NCBI RefSeq assembly: GCF_010365055.1
Contig: NZ_JAAFHA010000009.1
Span: 1 to 64,000 of the forward strand
Direction of reading: 5' to 3'
Length of the DNA stretch: 64,000 nucleotides
From: Rhodoferax sp.
GTDB taxonomy: Bacteria > Pseudomonadota > Gammaproteobacteria > Burkholderiales > Burkholderiaceae_C
In this document: positions 34,241 to 42,685 of the stretch, piece by piece
Layout: each line of letters begins with the position of its first letter
Position numbering within the stretch: the stretch's first letter is position 1
Program-made: the position numbers and the translations under genes
Notes under the pieces: model-generated
The model's database searches: none
The model's input: the letters and a program-made list of their open reading frames with translations, nothing else
What the model was told of the DNA's origin: nothing

Positions 34241-35881
34241 ATGCGTAGTCGATATCTACTGGTTGCAGCCATAGCAGCCATCTTTTTTACTGCGGCAGCG
34301 CCTGCGGCAGCGCCGGCGGCCACTGAAGCGGCGCCGAAAATCGCCTTACCAGGGGATCACGCCCAGGGTTGGACGAACACCACTGCCGACCACAGCAAAT
34401 TTCAGGTGCTGGATCAGGACTTTGCCTCCGGCCAAGCGGTTACCAAGGCCTGCTTGAGCTGCCACACCGAGGCGTCCAAGCAGATCCACAAGACGACGCA
34501 CTGGAAGTGGGAATACAAAGACCCCGCAACCGGTCAGCTGTTGGGCAAGAAAAACGTCGTCAACAACTTCTGCACCTCCGTTCGTACCAATGAAGCCGCC
34601 TGTGCCAGCTGCCATATCGGCATGGGCATGGTCGACGACAAGTTTGACTTTAGCTCCGAGGTCAATGTCGACTGCCTGGTCTGCCACGACAACACGCAAA
34701 AATACACCAAACCCGGTGGTTTTGGCGGCGCACCGGTGGCCAAGGACACGGAATACCCGCCCGGCTCGGGCAAGATCGTTCGTGGTACCAATCTCAAGGA
34801 AATTGCCCAGAAGGTCGGCAAGACCACGCGCGACACCTGCGGCGGCTGCCACTTCAAGGGCGGCGGCGGTGATGGCGTCAAGCACGGTGACCTCGACAGT
34901 TCGCTGAGCATGCCCAGCAAAGAGCTCGACGTGCACATGGACGCCGAGGGCCTGAACTTCAGCTGCACCACCTGCCACAAGACCGACGGTCACGACGTGT
35001 CGGGCAGCCGCTACGCGCCCACCGCCAAGGACAAAGGTCCCGCCCATATCCGCGGCGAGGCCGACAAAACGAAGGCCGTCACTTGCCAGGAATGCCACGG
35101 ACAAGCACCGCACAAAGTCGTCAAGCTCAACGAGCACACGGCCAAGATCGCCTGCCAGACTTGCCACATTCCGGCCTTTGCCCGTGGCGGCGTCCCGACC
35201 AAGATGAGCTGGGACTGGTCCACGGCCGGCAAACTCGGCCCGGACGGCAAGTTCCAGACCCTGCGCGACGAAAACGACTACGACACCTACATGACGATCA
35301 AGGGTGACTTCAAGTGGGCCGAAAACGTCACGCCCGAGTACATCTGGATGAACGGCGTCAACAAGTACACCTTGATTACCGACAAGCTTGAAAAGGCCGA
35401 CCAGCCCATCAAGATCAACAACTATGAAGGTAGCGCCACCGATGGCAAGTCGATGATCTGGCCGATCAAGTTGTTCACCGGCAAGCAGCAGTATGACCCG
35501 GTCAACAAGACGCTGGTTATCACCCACCTCGCGGGCAATGACGACACTGCTTACTGGAAAAACCTGAATTGGGAGAAGGCGGTCACCGAAGGCATGACCA
35601 AAGGCGGCGTCAAGTTCTCTGGCAAGGTCGACTTCATCGAAACCCAGAGCATGTGGCCCACCACCCACATGGTGGCGCCCAAGGAAAAAGCGCTGGGCTG
35701 CGTGGAATGCCATGCCAGCAAGGGCCGGCTCGACAAGATCGACGGCGTCTACATGCCAGGTCGCACTCGTGATCACGCCCGCTGGCTTGAAATCGGTGGC
35801 TGGCTCGTTGCCGCCCTGGTCTTGCTCGGTGTGCTGGGCCACGGCCTGATCCGCATCGTCGCGAACAAACGCAATCGTTAA
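34241..35881 (+). CDS. Octaheme c-type cytochrome of the tetrathionate-reductase-like family
   Basis: A 546-residue secreted cytochrome with eight CXXCH heme sites starting at residues 71, 121, 145, 200, 242, 282, 305 and 487. A signal sequence is at the N-terminus and one membrane helix (about 517-537) at the C-terminus anchors it to the inner membrane. Layout matches the Shewanella octaheme tetrathionate reductase family, whose members reduce tetrathionate and some nitrogen compounds in vitro. The physiological substrate is not established. The ATG at 34241 has an AGGAG site. The next gene, a cytochrome b, probably feeds it quinol electrons. Confidence 0.88.
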   Translation: MRSRYLLVAAIAAIFFTAAAPAAAPAATEAAPKIALPGDHAQGWTNTTADHSKFQVLDQDFASGQAVTKACLSCHTEASKQIHKTTHWKWEYKDPATGQLLGKKNVVNNFCTSVRTNEAACASCHIGMGMVDDKFDFSSEVNVDCLVCHDNTQKYTKPGGFGGAPVAKDTEYPPGSGKIVRGTNLKEIAQKVGKTTRDTCGGCHFKGGGGDGVKHGDLDSSLSMPSKELDVHMDAEGLNFSCTTCHKTDGHDVSGSRYAPTAKDKGPAHIRGEADKTKAVTCQECHGQAPHKVVKLNEHTAKIACQTCHIPAFARGGVPTKMSWDWSTAGKLGPDGKFQTLRDENDYDTYMTIKGDFKWAENVTPEYIWMNGVNKYTLITDKLEKADQPIKINNYEGSATDGKSMIWPIKLFTGKQQYDPVNKTLVITHLAGNDDTAYWKNLNWEKAVTEGMTKGGVKFSGKVDFIETQSMWPTTHMVAPKEKALGCVECHASKGRLDKIDGVYMPGRTRDHARWLEIGGWLVAALVLLGVLGHGLIRIVANKRNR

Positions 35882-35895
35882 TCAGGAGAACCTTC

Positions 35896-36522
35896 ATGTC
35901 ACGCGTCTATCTCTTCAAACCCTTTGAGCGTTTCTGGCACTGGTGCCAGGCAGCACTGATCATTTTCATGCTGCTGACCGGCTTCGAGGTGCACGGCACG
36001 TATTCCATCTTTGGCTTCGGGAAAGCGGTGGACTACCACACCATCGCCGCCTGGACCCTTGTGGGTCTGTGGATCTTTGCGATTTTCTGGCACATCGTCA
36101 GCGGCGAGTGGCGCCATTACATCCCGACCACACACAACATCGTGGCCGTGGCCAACTACTATTCGTCGGGCATTTTCAAGGATGAACCGCATCCGTTCCG
36201 CCCTAGCGTGAGCAACAAGCACAACCCGCTGCAACGGCTGACCTATCTGGCGGTGCTGACCCTGCTTAGCCCCATGATCTGGATCTCCGGCTGGCTCTAC
36301 CTGTTCTACTCGAGCTGGGCGGCTTGGGGCCTGACCAGCCTGCAGCTGCAGTGGGTCGCCACGGTGCATACGCTGGGCGCCTTCCTGATGCTGGCGTTCC
36401 TGATCTCGCACCTGTACCTGGCAACCACCGGCCACAACCTCACCTCGCAGGTCAAGGCCATGATCACCGGCTGGGAGGATCTTGGCCCGGATGAAGAGCC
36501 AACGCCAGGCAAACGGCACTAA
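35896..36522 (+). CDS. b561-type cytochrome b, quinol-oxidising subunit
   Basis: A 208-residue protein with four membrane helices and the histidines expected for two b hemes: FWHWCQAALI in helix 1, FWHIVSGEW after helix 2, and HTLGAFLML plus ISHLYLATTGH in helix 4. It resembles the cytochrome b subunits of hydrogenases and thiosulfate reductases, which pass electrons from menaquinol or ubiquinol to a periplasmic partner. It starts 14 bases after the octaheme cytochrome gene. Confidence 0.9.
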   Translation: MSRVYLFKPFERFWHWCQAALIIFMLLTGFEVHGTYSIFGFGKAVDYHTIAAWTLVGLWIFAIFWHIVSGEWRHYIPTTHNIVAVANYYSSGIFKDEPHPFRPSVSNKHNPLQRLTYLAVLTLLSPMIWISGWLYLFYSSWAAWGLTSLQLQWVATVHTLGAFLMLAFLISHLYLATTGHNLTSQVKAMITGWEDLGPDEEPTPGKRH

Positions 36523-36567
36523 CGCCGGCAAACCGCATTCAACTTTCGCAACCTTCTGGAGAATCTC

Positions 36568-38349
36568 GTGAACAAGACGTTTAAGAAAAAAGTGCTCGTG
36601 ACCTTGTTGGCCACCCTTTGGCTGCCGCTGGTGGCCAGTGCGGCGGATGCCGACTTGATGAAAAAGATCGATGACCTGTCGCGCGAGCTGCAGGCATTGA
36701 AGGGTCAGGTCACTGCCAATGAGCAAAAAGCGGCCCAGGCGCAGCCCCAAGCCCAGCCCCAGGCGACCGAAGTGGCCGAGCTCAAGCGCCAACTGGGCAA
36801 GCTTGAAGACAAGTCGCTGAGCAAGTGGCTGAGCGTGGGCGGTGATTACCGTTTCCGCATCGACAGCCTGCAAGGCGAGAGCAAGCCTTTTATGGACGTC
36901 AATAAATTCTTTTCCCTAGCAAGTTCGCCATACAGCAGCAGTGGCTTGCCCAATGCAACCGCAGCAATGATGCCCCAACTTGCTGCGATGATTAACGGCG
37001 TGACAACCTATGAACAGGCAGTACCAACTGCGGCTGGATTGAATGCCATGCTTGGAGGCATGTTGAATCCTAATTCTTTAGAGTTTAACCCGGTTTTGGC
37101 CGGGCATGCTGGGGCAGCGTCTATTCCCGCCTACAAGCCCAAGAACACCGCCCTCTACAGCAGCCGCTTCGGTCTGGACCTGGGGGCCAAGGCCACGCAG
37201 GACATCAGCGTCAACGCGCATCTGAACATGTACAAGGTCTTTGGCTCGCAAAATGAAGGCTCGATCACCAATGCCGGCAGCGCACCCTTCTTTGCCGACC
37301 GCGTGGGTGTTTTTGACGGCACGCTGGGGCATGTACCCTCCAGCAGCTACCTCAATGTCGACCGCGTTTACGCCACCTGGAGCAATATCGCCGACGAGCC
37401 GATCTGGTTGTCGGTCGGACGGCGCCCGTCCACCGGCGGCGCTCCGAGCAATCTGCGTGACAACCGGCCCAATCCGGGCAACGGCGGCACACCTTCCATG
37501 TTGGTGGACTACGCCTTTGACGGCATGACCATCGGCTACGCGCCCGACATCGACGGCTTTGCCGGCGCTTACGCCAAGATCTGCTACGGCCGCGGTTTGG
37601 AGACCGGCTTTACCGACTTCAAGGGCAACTCGCTGAAAGACACCGACATGCTCGGCGTGGCGATTATTCCAATCGACACCGACCCGCTGCGCGTCTGGTT
37701 GCAGTGGAACCGTGGCATGAACATCTTTGATGCGCCGGCCATGAGCAACACCTACTTTGGTGACACCGTGGCCAAGACCAACCTGGGCGATATCGACTGG
37801 TTCGGCATCGGCTTCATGAGCACCTTCAAGAACATCGGCCCGGGCAAGCTCAATGTCTTTGGTGATCTGGGCGTGAGCAAAACCCATCCGAACCAGAACG
37901 TCTCGGCGCAGTTCGGCTTCCAGGGCTTGATGACGGGTTCCTTCTTCAACCCCGAAGCACCGACCAGCAAGACCGGCACGTCGATCGCGCTGGGCATGCG
38001 CTATGACTTGCCATCGAACTCCAAGTTCGGCCTTGAGTACAACCATGGTTCCAAGAACTGGATCACCTTTGCGCCGGCTGCGGACGACATGTGGACCGCC
38101 AAGGCCGGCACGCGCGGCGATGTGTATGAAGCCTACTTTATTCAGGAACTCGATCAAAAACCGATCTCGTCCTTCTTCAGCAAGGCATTCTTCCGCCTCG
38201 GTGTGCAATATTACAAATTTGACTACACTGGCAGCAACAACTGGGTCGGTGCCCCGGTGGCAATCGGTGACGTCAACGGCCAGATGATGACCACGACACC
38301 ACTGGAAAACGCCACCAACCTGTACGCCACCTTCGAGGTCAAATTCTGA
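36568..38349 (+). CDS. DUF3373-type outer-membrane beta-barrel protein
   Basis: A 593-residue protein starting at a GTG with a TGGAGA site. A signal peptide ends near LPLVASA, then comes a coiled coil (about residues 28-85, DLMKKIDDLSRELQALKGQV) and a large barrel that begins LSVGGDYRFRIDSLQG and ends TFEVKF. This is the pattern of DUF3373 proteins, which I recall beside octaheme cytochromes. It may let substrate or product cross the outer membrane. An AT-richer block at about 36900-37100 interrupts the GC-rich gene. Confidence 0.82.
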   Translation: MNKTFKKKVLVTLLATLWLPLVASAADADLMKKIDDLSRELQALKGQVTANEQKAAQAQPQAQPQATEVAELKRQLGKLEDKSLSKWLSVGGDYRFRIDSLQGESKPFMDVNKFFSLASSPYSSSGLPNATAAMMPQLAAMINGVTTYEQAVPTAAGLNAMLGGMLNPNSLEFNPVLAGHAGAASIPAYKPKNTALYSSRFGLDLGAKATQDISVNAHLNMYKVFGSQNEGSITNAGSAPFFADRVGVFDGTLGHVPSSSYLNVDRVYATWSNIADEPIWLSVGRRPSTGGAPSNLRDNRPNPGNGGTPSMLVDYAFDGMTIGYAPDIDGFAGAYAKICYGRGLETGFTDFKGNSLKDTDMLGVAIIPIDTDPLRVWLQWNRGMNIFDAPAMSNTYFGDTVAKTNLGDIDWFGIGFMSTFKNIGPGKLNVFGDLGVSKTHPNQNVSAQFGFQGLMTGSFFNPEAPTSKTGTSIALGMRYDLPSNSKFGLEYNHGSKNWITFAPAADDMWTAKAGTRGDVYEAYFIQELDQKPISSFFSKAFFRLGVQYYKFDYTGSNNWVGAPVAIGDVNGQMMTTTPLENATNLYATFEVKF

Positions 38350-38351
38350 TC

Positions 38352-38375
38352 TGTATGACTTGTATGACTTGTATT
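38352..38375 (+). repeat. Short tandem repeat after the DUF3373 gene
   Basis: Two full and one partial copy of a 9-base unit, TGTATGACT, directly follow the stop codon. A TATATAAG and an AT-rich run up to 38441 follow, which could be a separate promoter for the small secreted protein gene. Confidence 0.5.
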
Positions 38376-38441
38376 TAGCCAATACGCCTTCATATATAAG
38401 TTGTTAGTAATTTATTAATACATTAAATAGAGGTATCCCAA

Positions 38442-38762
38442 ATGAACAGCAAACTTTCTGCAACCCTTATTTCCGTGGCCCTGGGTCTTTCAAGCTTGGC
38501 CTTTGTCGGCAGCGCTGCCGCCGAAGAAGGCAAGATGGTCGGTCCGATCACCAAGATCACGCTGGCTGCCGACGGAAAATCAGCCACGGCCATCCTCAAG
38601 GACGCCAAGGCCGGCACACCCGTTACCATCACCATCACCGACGAGCTGACCTTGGATAAATTCAAGGACAAGCGCATCGTCGAAGGCGACGAGATCCGTG
38701 CCCGCTTTGAGAAGGACGGCAAGAATAGCTCCAAGTCCTTCAAGAAGACAGCCGGCTGCTAA
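38442..38762 (+). CDS. Small secreted beta-rich protein of unknown function
   Basis: A 106-residue protein with a signal peptide ending near VGSAAA. The mature part of about 80 residues is beta-rich and lysine-rich: KMVGPITKITLAADGKSATA, then TPVTITITDELTLDKFKDK and VEGDEIRARFEKDG. It ends in a single cysteine, TAGC. It looks like a small OB- or SH3-like domain but I do not recognise the family. It lies inside the sulfur cluster, so it probably acts with the periplasmic proteins there. Confidence 0.75.
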   Translation: MNSKLSATLISVALGLSSLAFVGSAAAEEGKMVGPITKITLAADGKSATAILKDAKAGTPVTITITDELTLDKFKDKRIVEGDEIRARFEKDGKNSSKSFKKTAGC

Positions 38763-38772
38763 GCCAGCACCG

Positions 38773-38809
38773 CCACCCCATCGTCAATCGGCCCGGCCGC
38801 ATGGGGTGG
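38773..38809 (+). other. Intercistronic hairpin
   Basis: CCACCCCAT and ATGGGGTGG form a perfect 9-bp stem around a GC-rich 19-base loop, between the small secreted protein and the rhodanese gene. There is no T-run, so it is more likely an mRNA-stabilising or attenuating hairpin than a terminator. Confidence 0.5.
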
Positions 38810-38852
38810 TAATGCCGGGATAACGTTCATCTCACACTGAAGGAGTTCCGTC

Positions 38853-39914
38853 ATGAAACCTATGATTTTGGCAGCCGCACTGGTTGCAACTGCGCTCTCG
38901 ACCTCAATGGCCTGGGCGGCCACTGCGTCAGAGCAGAAGATGGAAGTCGACGAAGTTGCCAATGAGCAAATGGTGTCGTACTACGAGGGCGGCCTGATTG
39001 GCAAAAGCGTCTGGCTCGTCGACAGTCGCCCCGTCGGGAAATTCATCGGGGGTCACATCCCGGGGGCTGTGAGCCTGCCGCTGGACATGTTAAAAAAAGA
39101 TACCGCAAGCGCCGAGAAACTGGGCATTCCTAAAACCGGTAAAGTCATTTTCTACTGCGCAGGCCGAGAGTGCACACTGTCGGTCGACTCGGCTGCAATT
39201 TTCAGGAAGATGGGTTACGCTGATGCCTGGGTTTACCGCAATGGCGTGCCGGGCTGGAGCCAAAAAGCGCAGCCTCTGCTGGCCGAAGAAGCTCTGCTCA
39301 AAAAGGGCAACGTGGTGCTGATCGACACGGCTCCCGGCAAAGACAGCATCGTGACGACGTCCAACCAGCTGGTTCAGCTCTCTCTCAGTGATCTCCAGGG
39401 TGACAAAGGCGAGATGGCGCTGGGCGCACTGTCCAAGAACGCGCCCTTGGTCGTGATTGACCGCGGGGACATTGCTGCGGTGAACGCCGCGCTGGAAAAT
39501 CTGCGCGAACGTGATTTCCGCCGGTTGGCTTACCTCCCCTTGAGCGCCTGGAAAGGCGCGCTCGCCCCAGCGCCCGCGCTCACCGCGTTGAGCTGGGCAC
39601 CGGTCTACGGGCCAGGCCAGATCGCTCCCAAAGCCTTTGAAGAAGCCGTCGCTGCGGGCAAGTTCATCCTCGATGTGCGTCCGGCGGCAGACTTTGCACG
39701 CGGCCATTTCAAGGGCGCGGTGAACCTGCCGATTGAAGAGATGGAAAAGGACTACGCCAAGATACCGAAGGACGTGCCGGTGTTTGTAAGTTGCGCCTCA
39801 GGTGCGAAGAGCCAAAAAACTTTTGACATCCTCGGACGCAAGGGCTACGCCAATGTGTCGTACCTGGATGCTGAAATTGCCTGCAAGGGCGAGCTCTGCA
39901 CCATCAAGGAATGA
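38853..39914 (+). CDS. Secreted multi-rhodanese sulfurtransferase
   Basis: A 353-residue protein with a signal peptide ending near SMAWA. The first rhodanese domain (about 36-138) has VDSRPVGKFIGGHIPGA and the active-site loop CAGRECTLS with Cys102. A middle region (about 142-240) has rhodanese-like length but no catalytic cysteine. The third (about 250-345) has LDVRPAADFARGHFKGA and CASGAKSQ with Cys314, and is followed by a C-terminal pair, Cys344 and Cys349. Rhodaneses carry sulfane sulfur as a cysteine persulfide. It is coupled by ATGA to the next rhodanese gene. Confidence 0.87.
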   Translation: MKPMILAAALVATALSTSMAWAATASEQKMEVDEVANEQMVSYYEGGLIGKSVWLVDSRPVGKFIGGHIPGAVSLPLDMLKKDTASAEKLGIPKTGKVIFYCAGRECTLSVDSAAIFRKMGYADAWVYRNGVPGWSQKAQPLLAEEALLKKGNVVLIDTAPGKDSIVTTSNQLVQLSLSDLQGDKGEMALGALSKNAPLVVIDRGDIAAVNAALENLRERDFRRLAYLPLSAWKGALAPAPALTALSWAPVYGPGQIAPKAFEEAVAAGKFILDVRPAADFARGHFKGAVNLPIEEMEKDYAKIPKDVPVFVSCASGAKSQKTFDILGRKGYANVSYLDAEIACKGELCTIKE

Positions 39915-40492
39915 GCCGACTGATTGTCTTGGCGCTGGTGGGCGCGGCCTGGGGTCTCTGCGCCCAGGCCGAAGACAATCAGCCGCTGCGCATTACCAAG
40001 CTGAGCCATGAGTTCGTGGTTCAGACCCCTGATGGGCCGCTTGTGATCACACGAGCCAAACGCGCGGGTAGCGTTACCAAGGGTTTTATCCAGCCCTTGG
40101 TGCCGCAGCCGGGCGTGACACCGGTCACCGAGATTGACGTTCTGCACGCACTCAACGATCCGTCGACCATGGTCATTGACATGCGCGACGAAGATGAGCC
40201 CTTGGGCCCCACCATCCCCAACAGCTACCATATTCCCTACAACGAGCTTGAAGACCGCATGGCTGAACTGGGTTGCCAGCAACGCGGCAAAAACCAATGG
40301 GATTGCACAAGCGCGTTCAAGATTGTTGCCTTTTGCCATGGCCCGATGTGCGTTCAGAGTCCTGCCGGCATTGCCAGCCTGGTGCGCATGGGCTTTCCGG
40401 TCAACAAGATTTCGTACTATCGCGGCGGCATGATGGATTGGCAGGGCTTGGGTCTGACCACCGCCTCGAGCAGTCGCCCAACGACTCGGTAA
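39911..40492 (+). CDS. Secreted single-domain rhodanese-like protein
   Basis: A 193-residue protein with a signal peptide ending near GLCAQA. The rhodanese domain (about 72-180) has VIDMRDEDEPLGPTIPNSYH and an active loop, CHGPMCVQS, with Cys142 and Cys147, much like the first domain of the preceding protein (CAGRECTLS). Its first codon overlaps the stop of the upstream rhodanese gene. It probably passes sulfane sulfur between periplasmic partners. Confidence 0.85.
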   Translation: MSRLIVLALVGAAWGLCAQAEDNQPLRITKLSHEFVVQTPDGPLVITRAKRAGSVTKGFIQPLVPQPGVTPVTEIDVLHALNDPSTMVIDMRDEDEPLGPTIPNSYHIPYNELEDRMAELGCQQRGKNQWDCTSAFKIVAFCHGPMCVQSPAGIASLVRMGFPVNKISYYRGGMMDWQGLGLTTASSSRPTTR

Positions 40493-40516
40493 TGTCAAAA
40501 ACACCTGGAAGTTACT

Positions 40517-41038
40517 ATGCGCAGAGTATTTCTCGCCTGGCTGTTCGTTGCCACAAGCGCATGGGCCGGAGCGGATGCGCCCTCGAAATTTGACGGTGCA
40601 GCGCTCGGGGCACAACGAGCGGTCTACCAATTCAATTACCAGACGCCTGAAGATCTGGTGCAGGGGCTTGGGTACATCAACAACCACCTGAAAGCGTTGA
40701 AAGAATTTGGCGATTCTGCCAACTCGCATCTGGTGGTCGTGGCCCATGGCAATGAGTTGCACATGCTGTCGCGCTTGAACCATGCCGCCTACCCGGATAT
40801 TTACGATGAATTGAAGTCGCTTTCGGATCAGGGGGTCCAGTTTCGGGTGTGCCGCAACGCGGCCAACTTCAGGGGCTACAAAACCGAAGATTTTTACGAT
40901 GTGGTCACCGTGGTCCCGGCCGCGATGACGGAGCTGGCAAAGTGGCAAGGCAAAGGCTATGCCTATGTGTCGGGCAACGTGATTCAAAGAACCAAACGCG
41001 CAGCGTTGGGGCCATCGCCGGCACAAAGCAAAAATTGA
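40517..41038 (+). CDS. Secreted DsrE/DsrF-like protein
   Basis: A 173-residue protein with a signal peptide ending near WLFVATSAWA. The mature part has the DsrE-like fold pattern: RAVYQFNYQTPEDLVQGLGY, SHLVVVAHGNELHML, and GVQFRVCRNAA with the conserved Cys112 at the position used for persulfide transfer in DsrE/TusD proteins. Most DsrE proteins are cytoplasmic; this one is exported. It starts 24 bases after the second rhodanese gene with a GGAAG site and is the last gene of the cluster. Confidence 0.83.
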   Translation: MRRVFLAWLFVATSAWAGADAPSKFDGAALGAQRAVYQFNYQTPEDLVQGLGYINNHLKALKEFGDSANSHLVVVAHGNELHMLSRLNHAAYPDIYDELKSLSDQGVQFRVCRNAANFRGYKTEDFYDVVTVVPAAMTELAKWQGKGYAYVSGNVIQRTKRAALGPSPAQSKN

Positions 41039-41080
41039 TGCACAGCGCGAACCACTCTTTACCGATCGCCCTCGTTCAAT

Positions 41081-41148
41081 TTGCTACATATTGAATAGCT
41101 GCTAACGCTTGCTGCATAAGGGCTAGAGGGTCATTTCTTATAAATTTC
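41081..41148 (-). repeat. Dispersed intergenic repeat, copy 5 of 6 (minus orientation)
   Basis: On the minus strand it reads TTTATAAGAAATGACCCTCT, then AGCCCTTATGCAGCAAGCG, then TTAGCAGCTATTCAA. It fills the gap between the DsrE-like gene and the convergent methyltransferase gene. Confidence 0.7.
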
Positions 41149-41214
41149 TCGGCATTTTCGCTTTTTCACAGAACCGCATGGCGGCAGGTGAGGTGGATGG
41201 CAGGGTGATGGCGT

Positions 41215-41916
41215 TCAGGCCGATGCAGGTTTGCGCAGCAGATTGACGCGCATGGGGCGCACAAAGTGGGCGCCGTCTACGCTCATGTGCGGCTCAAAGC
41301 GCGCACGCACCGCCTGCAAAGTGGTGGCATCAAGGCGGTGTGTGACATAGGTCACGCCGATCATGCGACGCTCGAACTCCGCAAAGTCGCTGTAGTGCAC
41401 CGGCATTTCAAACAGGGTCTCGCTGACTTGCTCCCAAGCGCCCGAGCGCACGGCTGCCTGCACAGCGCGCTGCGCCGCGGCACGCACCTGCTCCTCGTCA
41501 TTGAGCAGGCGCATGACCTCGTTGAGCGCGCCGGCAAAAACCGGCTCTGAGACATAAAGCAGACCGCCAGGTCGCAGCACGCGATGCACTTCCGACAAGG
41601 CCTGGGCCATTTGGTCCAAAGGAACGTGGTGCAGTGACTTCAGCATTAGCGCCAGGTCGAAGGTCTGCGCCGGGAACGGAATGGCCTGTGCCCCGGCGGG
41701 CACAAATTGCAGACGCTCCATTGGGTTGAGCAGGTTCTTGACGTTCTGGCGCTCGTCCACTTCCAGTGCCGTGATCTCGCAGCCGGGGCAGCGCGCCAGC
41801 AGCTTGCGCGACAACTCTGCGGCGCCACACCCGAGCTCGATGATCCGCGGCTGTTGATCCAGGTCGACCAGCGATTGCAGCAGGTCCAATTCGTCGCTGA
41901 TCTGTAAGGTACTCAT
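41215..41916 (-). CDS. SAM-dependent class I methyltransferase
   Basis: A 233-residue methyltransferase with motif I IIELGCGAAELSRKLL near residue 26, ALEVDE as the acidic ribose-binding segment, and LALMLKSLHHVPLDQM as motif IV. HRVLRPGGLLYVSEP is typical of the Methyltransf_11 type. Substrate unknown. The ATG at 41916 (MSTLQISDEL) has a GGAAAG site. It lies downstream of mlaC on the same strand, 48 bases away. Confidence 0.85.
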   Translation of the reverse strand: MSTLQISDELDLLQSLVDLDQQPRIIELGCGAAELSRKLLARCPGCEITALEVDERQNVKNLLNPMERLQFVPAGAQAIPFPAQTFDLALMLKSLHHVPLDQMAQALSEVHRVLRPGGLLYVSEPVFAGALNEVMRLLNDEEQVRAAAQRAVQAAVRSGAWEQVSETLFEMPVHYSDFAEFERRMIGVTYVTHRLDATTLQAVRARFEPHMSVDGAHFVRPMRVNLLRKPASA

Positions 41917-41964
41917 CTGGTCTTTCCAATTAGGGGGTTCACGTCCGGGCACGAAGCATACACG

Positions 41965-42603
41965 TCAGCCTTTGCTGGCGTTGCTCTTGTTGCGGTCGGC
42001 CAGGGTGGCAATCAAACCGTCAACGCCTTTGGTGTTGACTTCTTGCGCGAACTGGCTGCGGTAGGTTTCTACCAGCCAGACGCCCATCACGTTCAGGTTG
42101 TAAATCTTCCAGCCGGCGCCGTCGCCGCTGGTCTTTTCCAGCCGGTAATCAAGCTGCACCGGGTCGCCCCGGCCCTGGATTTCGGTGCGAACCACCACCT
42201 CGGTGTCTTGTGGCGTGGCGCGCAGGGGCTTGACCACCACCTTCAGATCAGCAGCCTGGGCGACGGCACCCGCATAGGTGCGCACCAGTAAAGTTTTGAA
42301 TTCTTCCTGCAAGCGCTTCTGTTGCTCGGGGCTGGCTTGTCGCCACGCCGGGCCGACCGCAGACGCGGTCATGCGCTTGAAGTCCATGTGCGGCATGACC
42401 GTGGCATCCACCAGAGCGACGATGTTTGCCACATCACCCGTGCGGACGGACGGATTGGCCTTGATGCTGACCAGCACCTCGGTGGACAGCCGGTTGATCA
42501 AGGCATTGGCCGCTTCGTCTGCGGCTTGCGCCGACACCCCCAGTAAACTGGACGTACCCAGCAACAACAAAGTGAGCCAGCGATTGAATGAACGACATTT
42601 CAT
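41965..42603 (-). CDS. MlaC/Ttg2D-family periplasmic phospholipid-binding protein
   Basis: A 212-residue secreted protein with a signal peptide ending near LGVSAQA and family signatures PHMDFKRMTASAVGPAWRQA and EEFKTLLVRTYAGAV, plus YNLNVMGVWLVETYRSQF. MlaC shuttles phospholipids between the outer-membrane MlaA and the inner-membrane MlaFEDB transporter. No other mla gene is in this window, so this is an orphan copy. It may serve a different role or act with genes elsewhere. Confidence 0.88.
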   Translation of the reverse strand: MKCRSFNRWLTLLLLGTSSLLGVSAQAADEAANALINRLSTEVLVSIKANPSVRTGDVANIVALVDATVMPHMDFKRMTASAVGPAWRQASPEQQKRLQEEFKTLLVRTYAGAVAQAADLKVVVKPLRATPQDTEVVVRTEIQGRGDPVQLDYRLEKTSGDGAGWKIYNLNVMGVWLVETYRSQFAQEVNTKGVDGLIATLADRNKSNASKG

Positions 42604-42685
42604 GATTTGACTTTCATAGGTGTGTCGTCATTATATCCATTAATGCTTATATACGGTATTTTGAAAACCCCTAAAGGTCACTGGC

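Noticed and set aside
34346-35842. 498-codon minus-strand open frame opposite the octaheme cytochrome
   Set aside because: The plus strand encodes eight perfect CXXCH motifs; the minus frame has no motif and arises from codon bias.
38352-38375. Start of a CRISPR array
   Set aside because: Only two to three 9-base units without spacers or cas genes.
37078-38382. 434-codon minus-strand open frame opposite the DUF3373 gene
   Set aside because: Shadow frame without ribosome site or domain; the plus-strand product has signal peptide, coiled coil and terminal phenylalanine.
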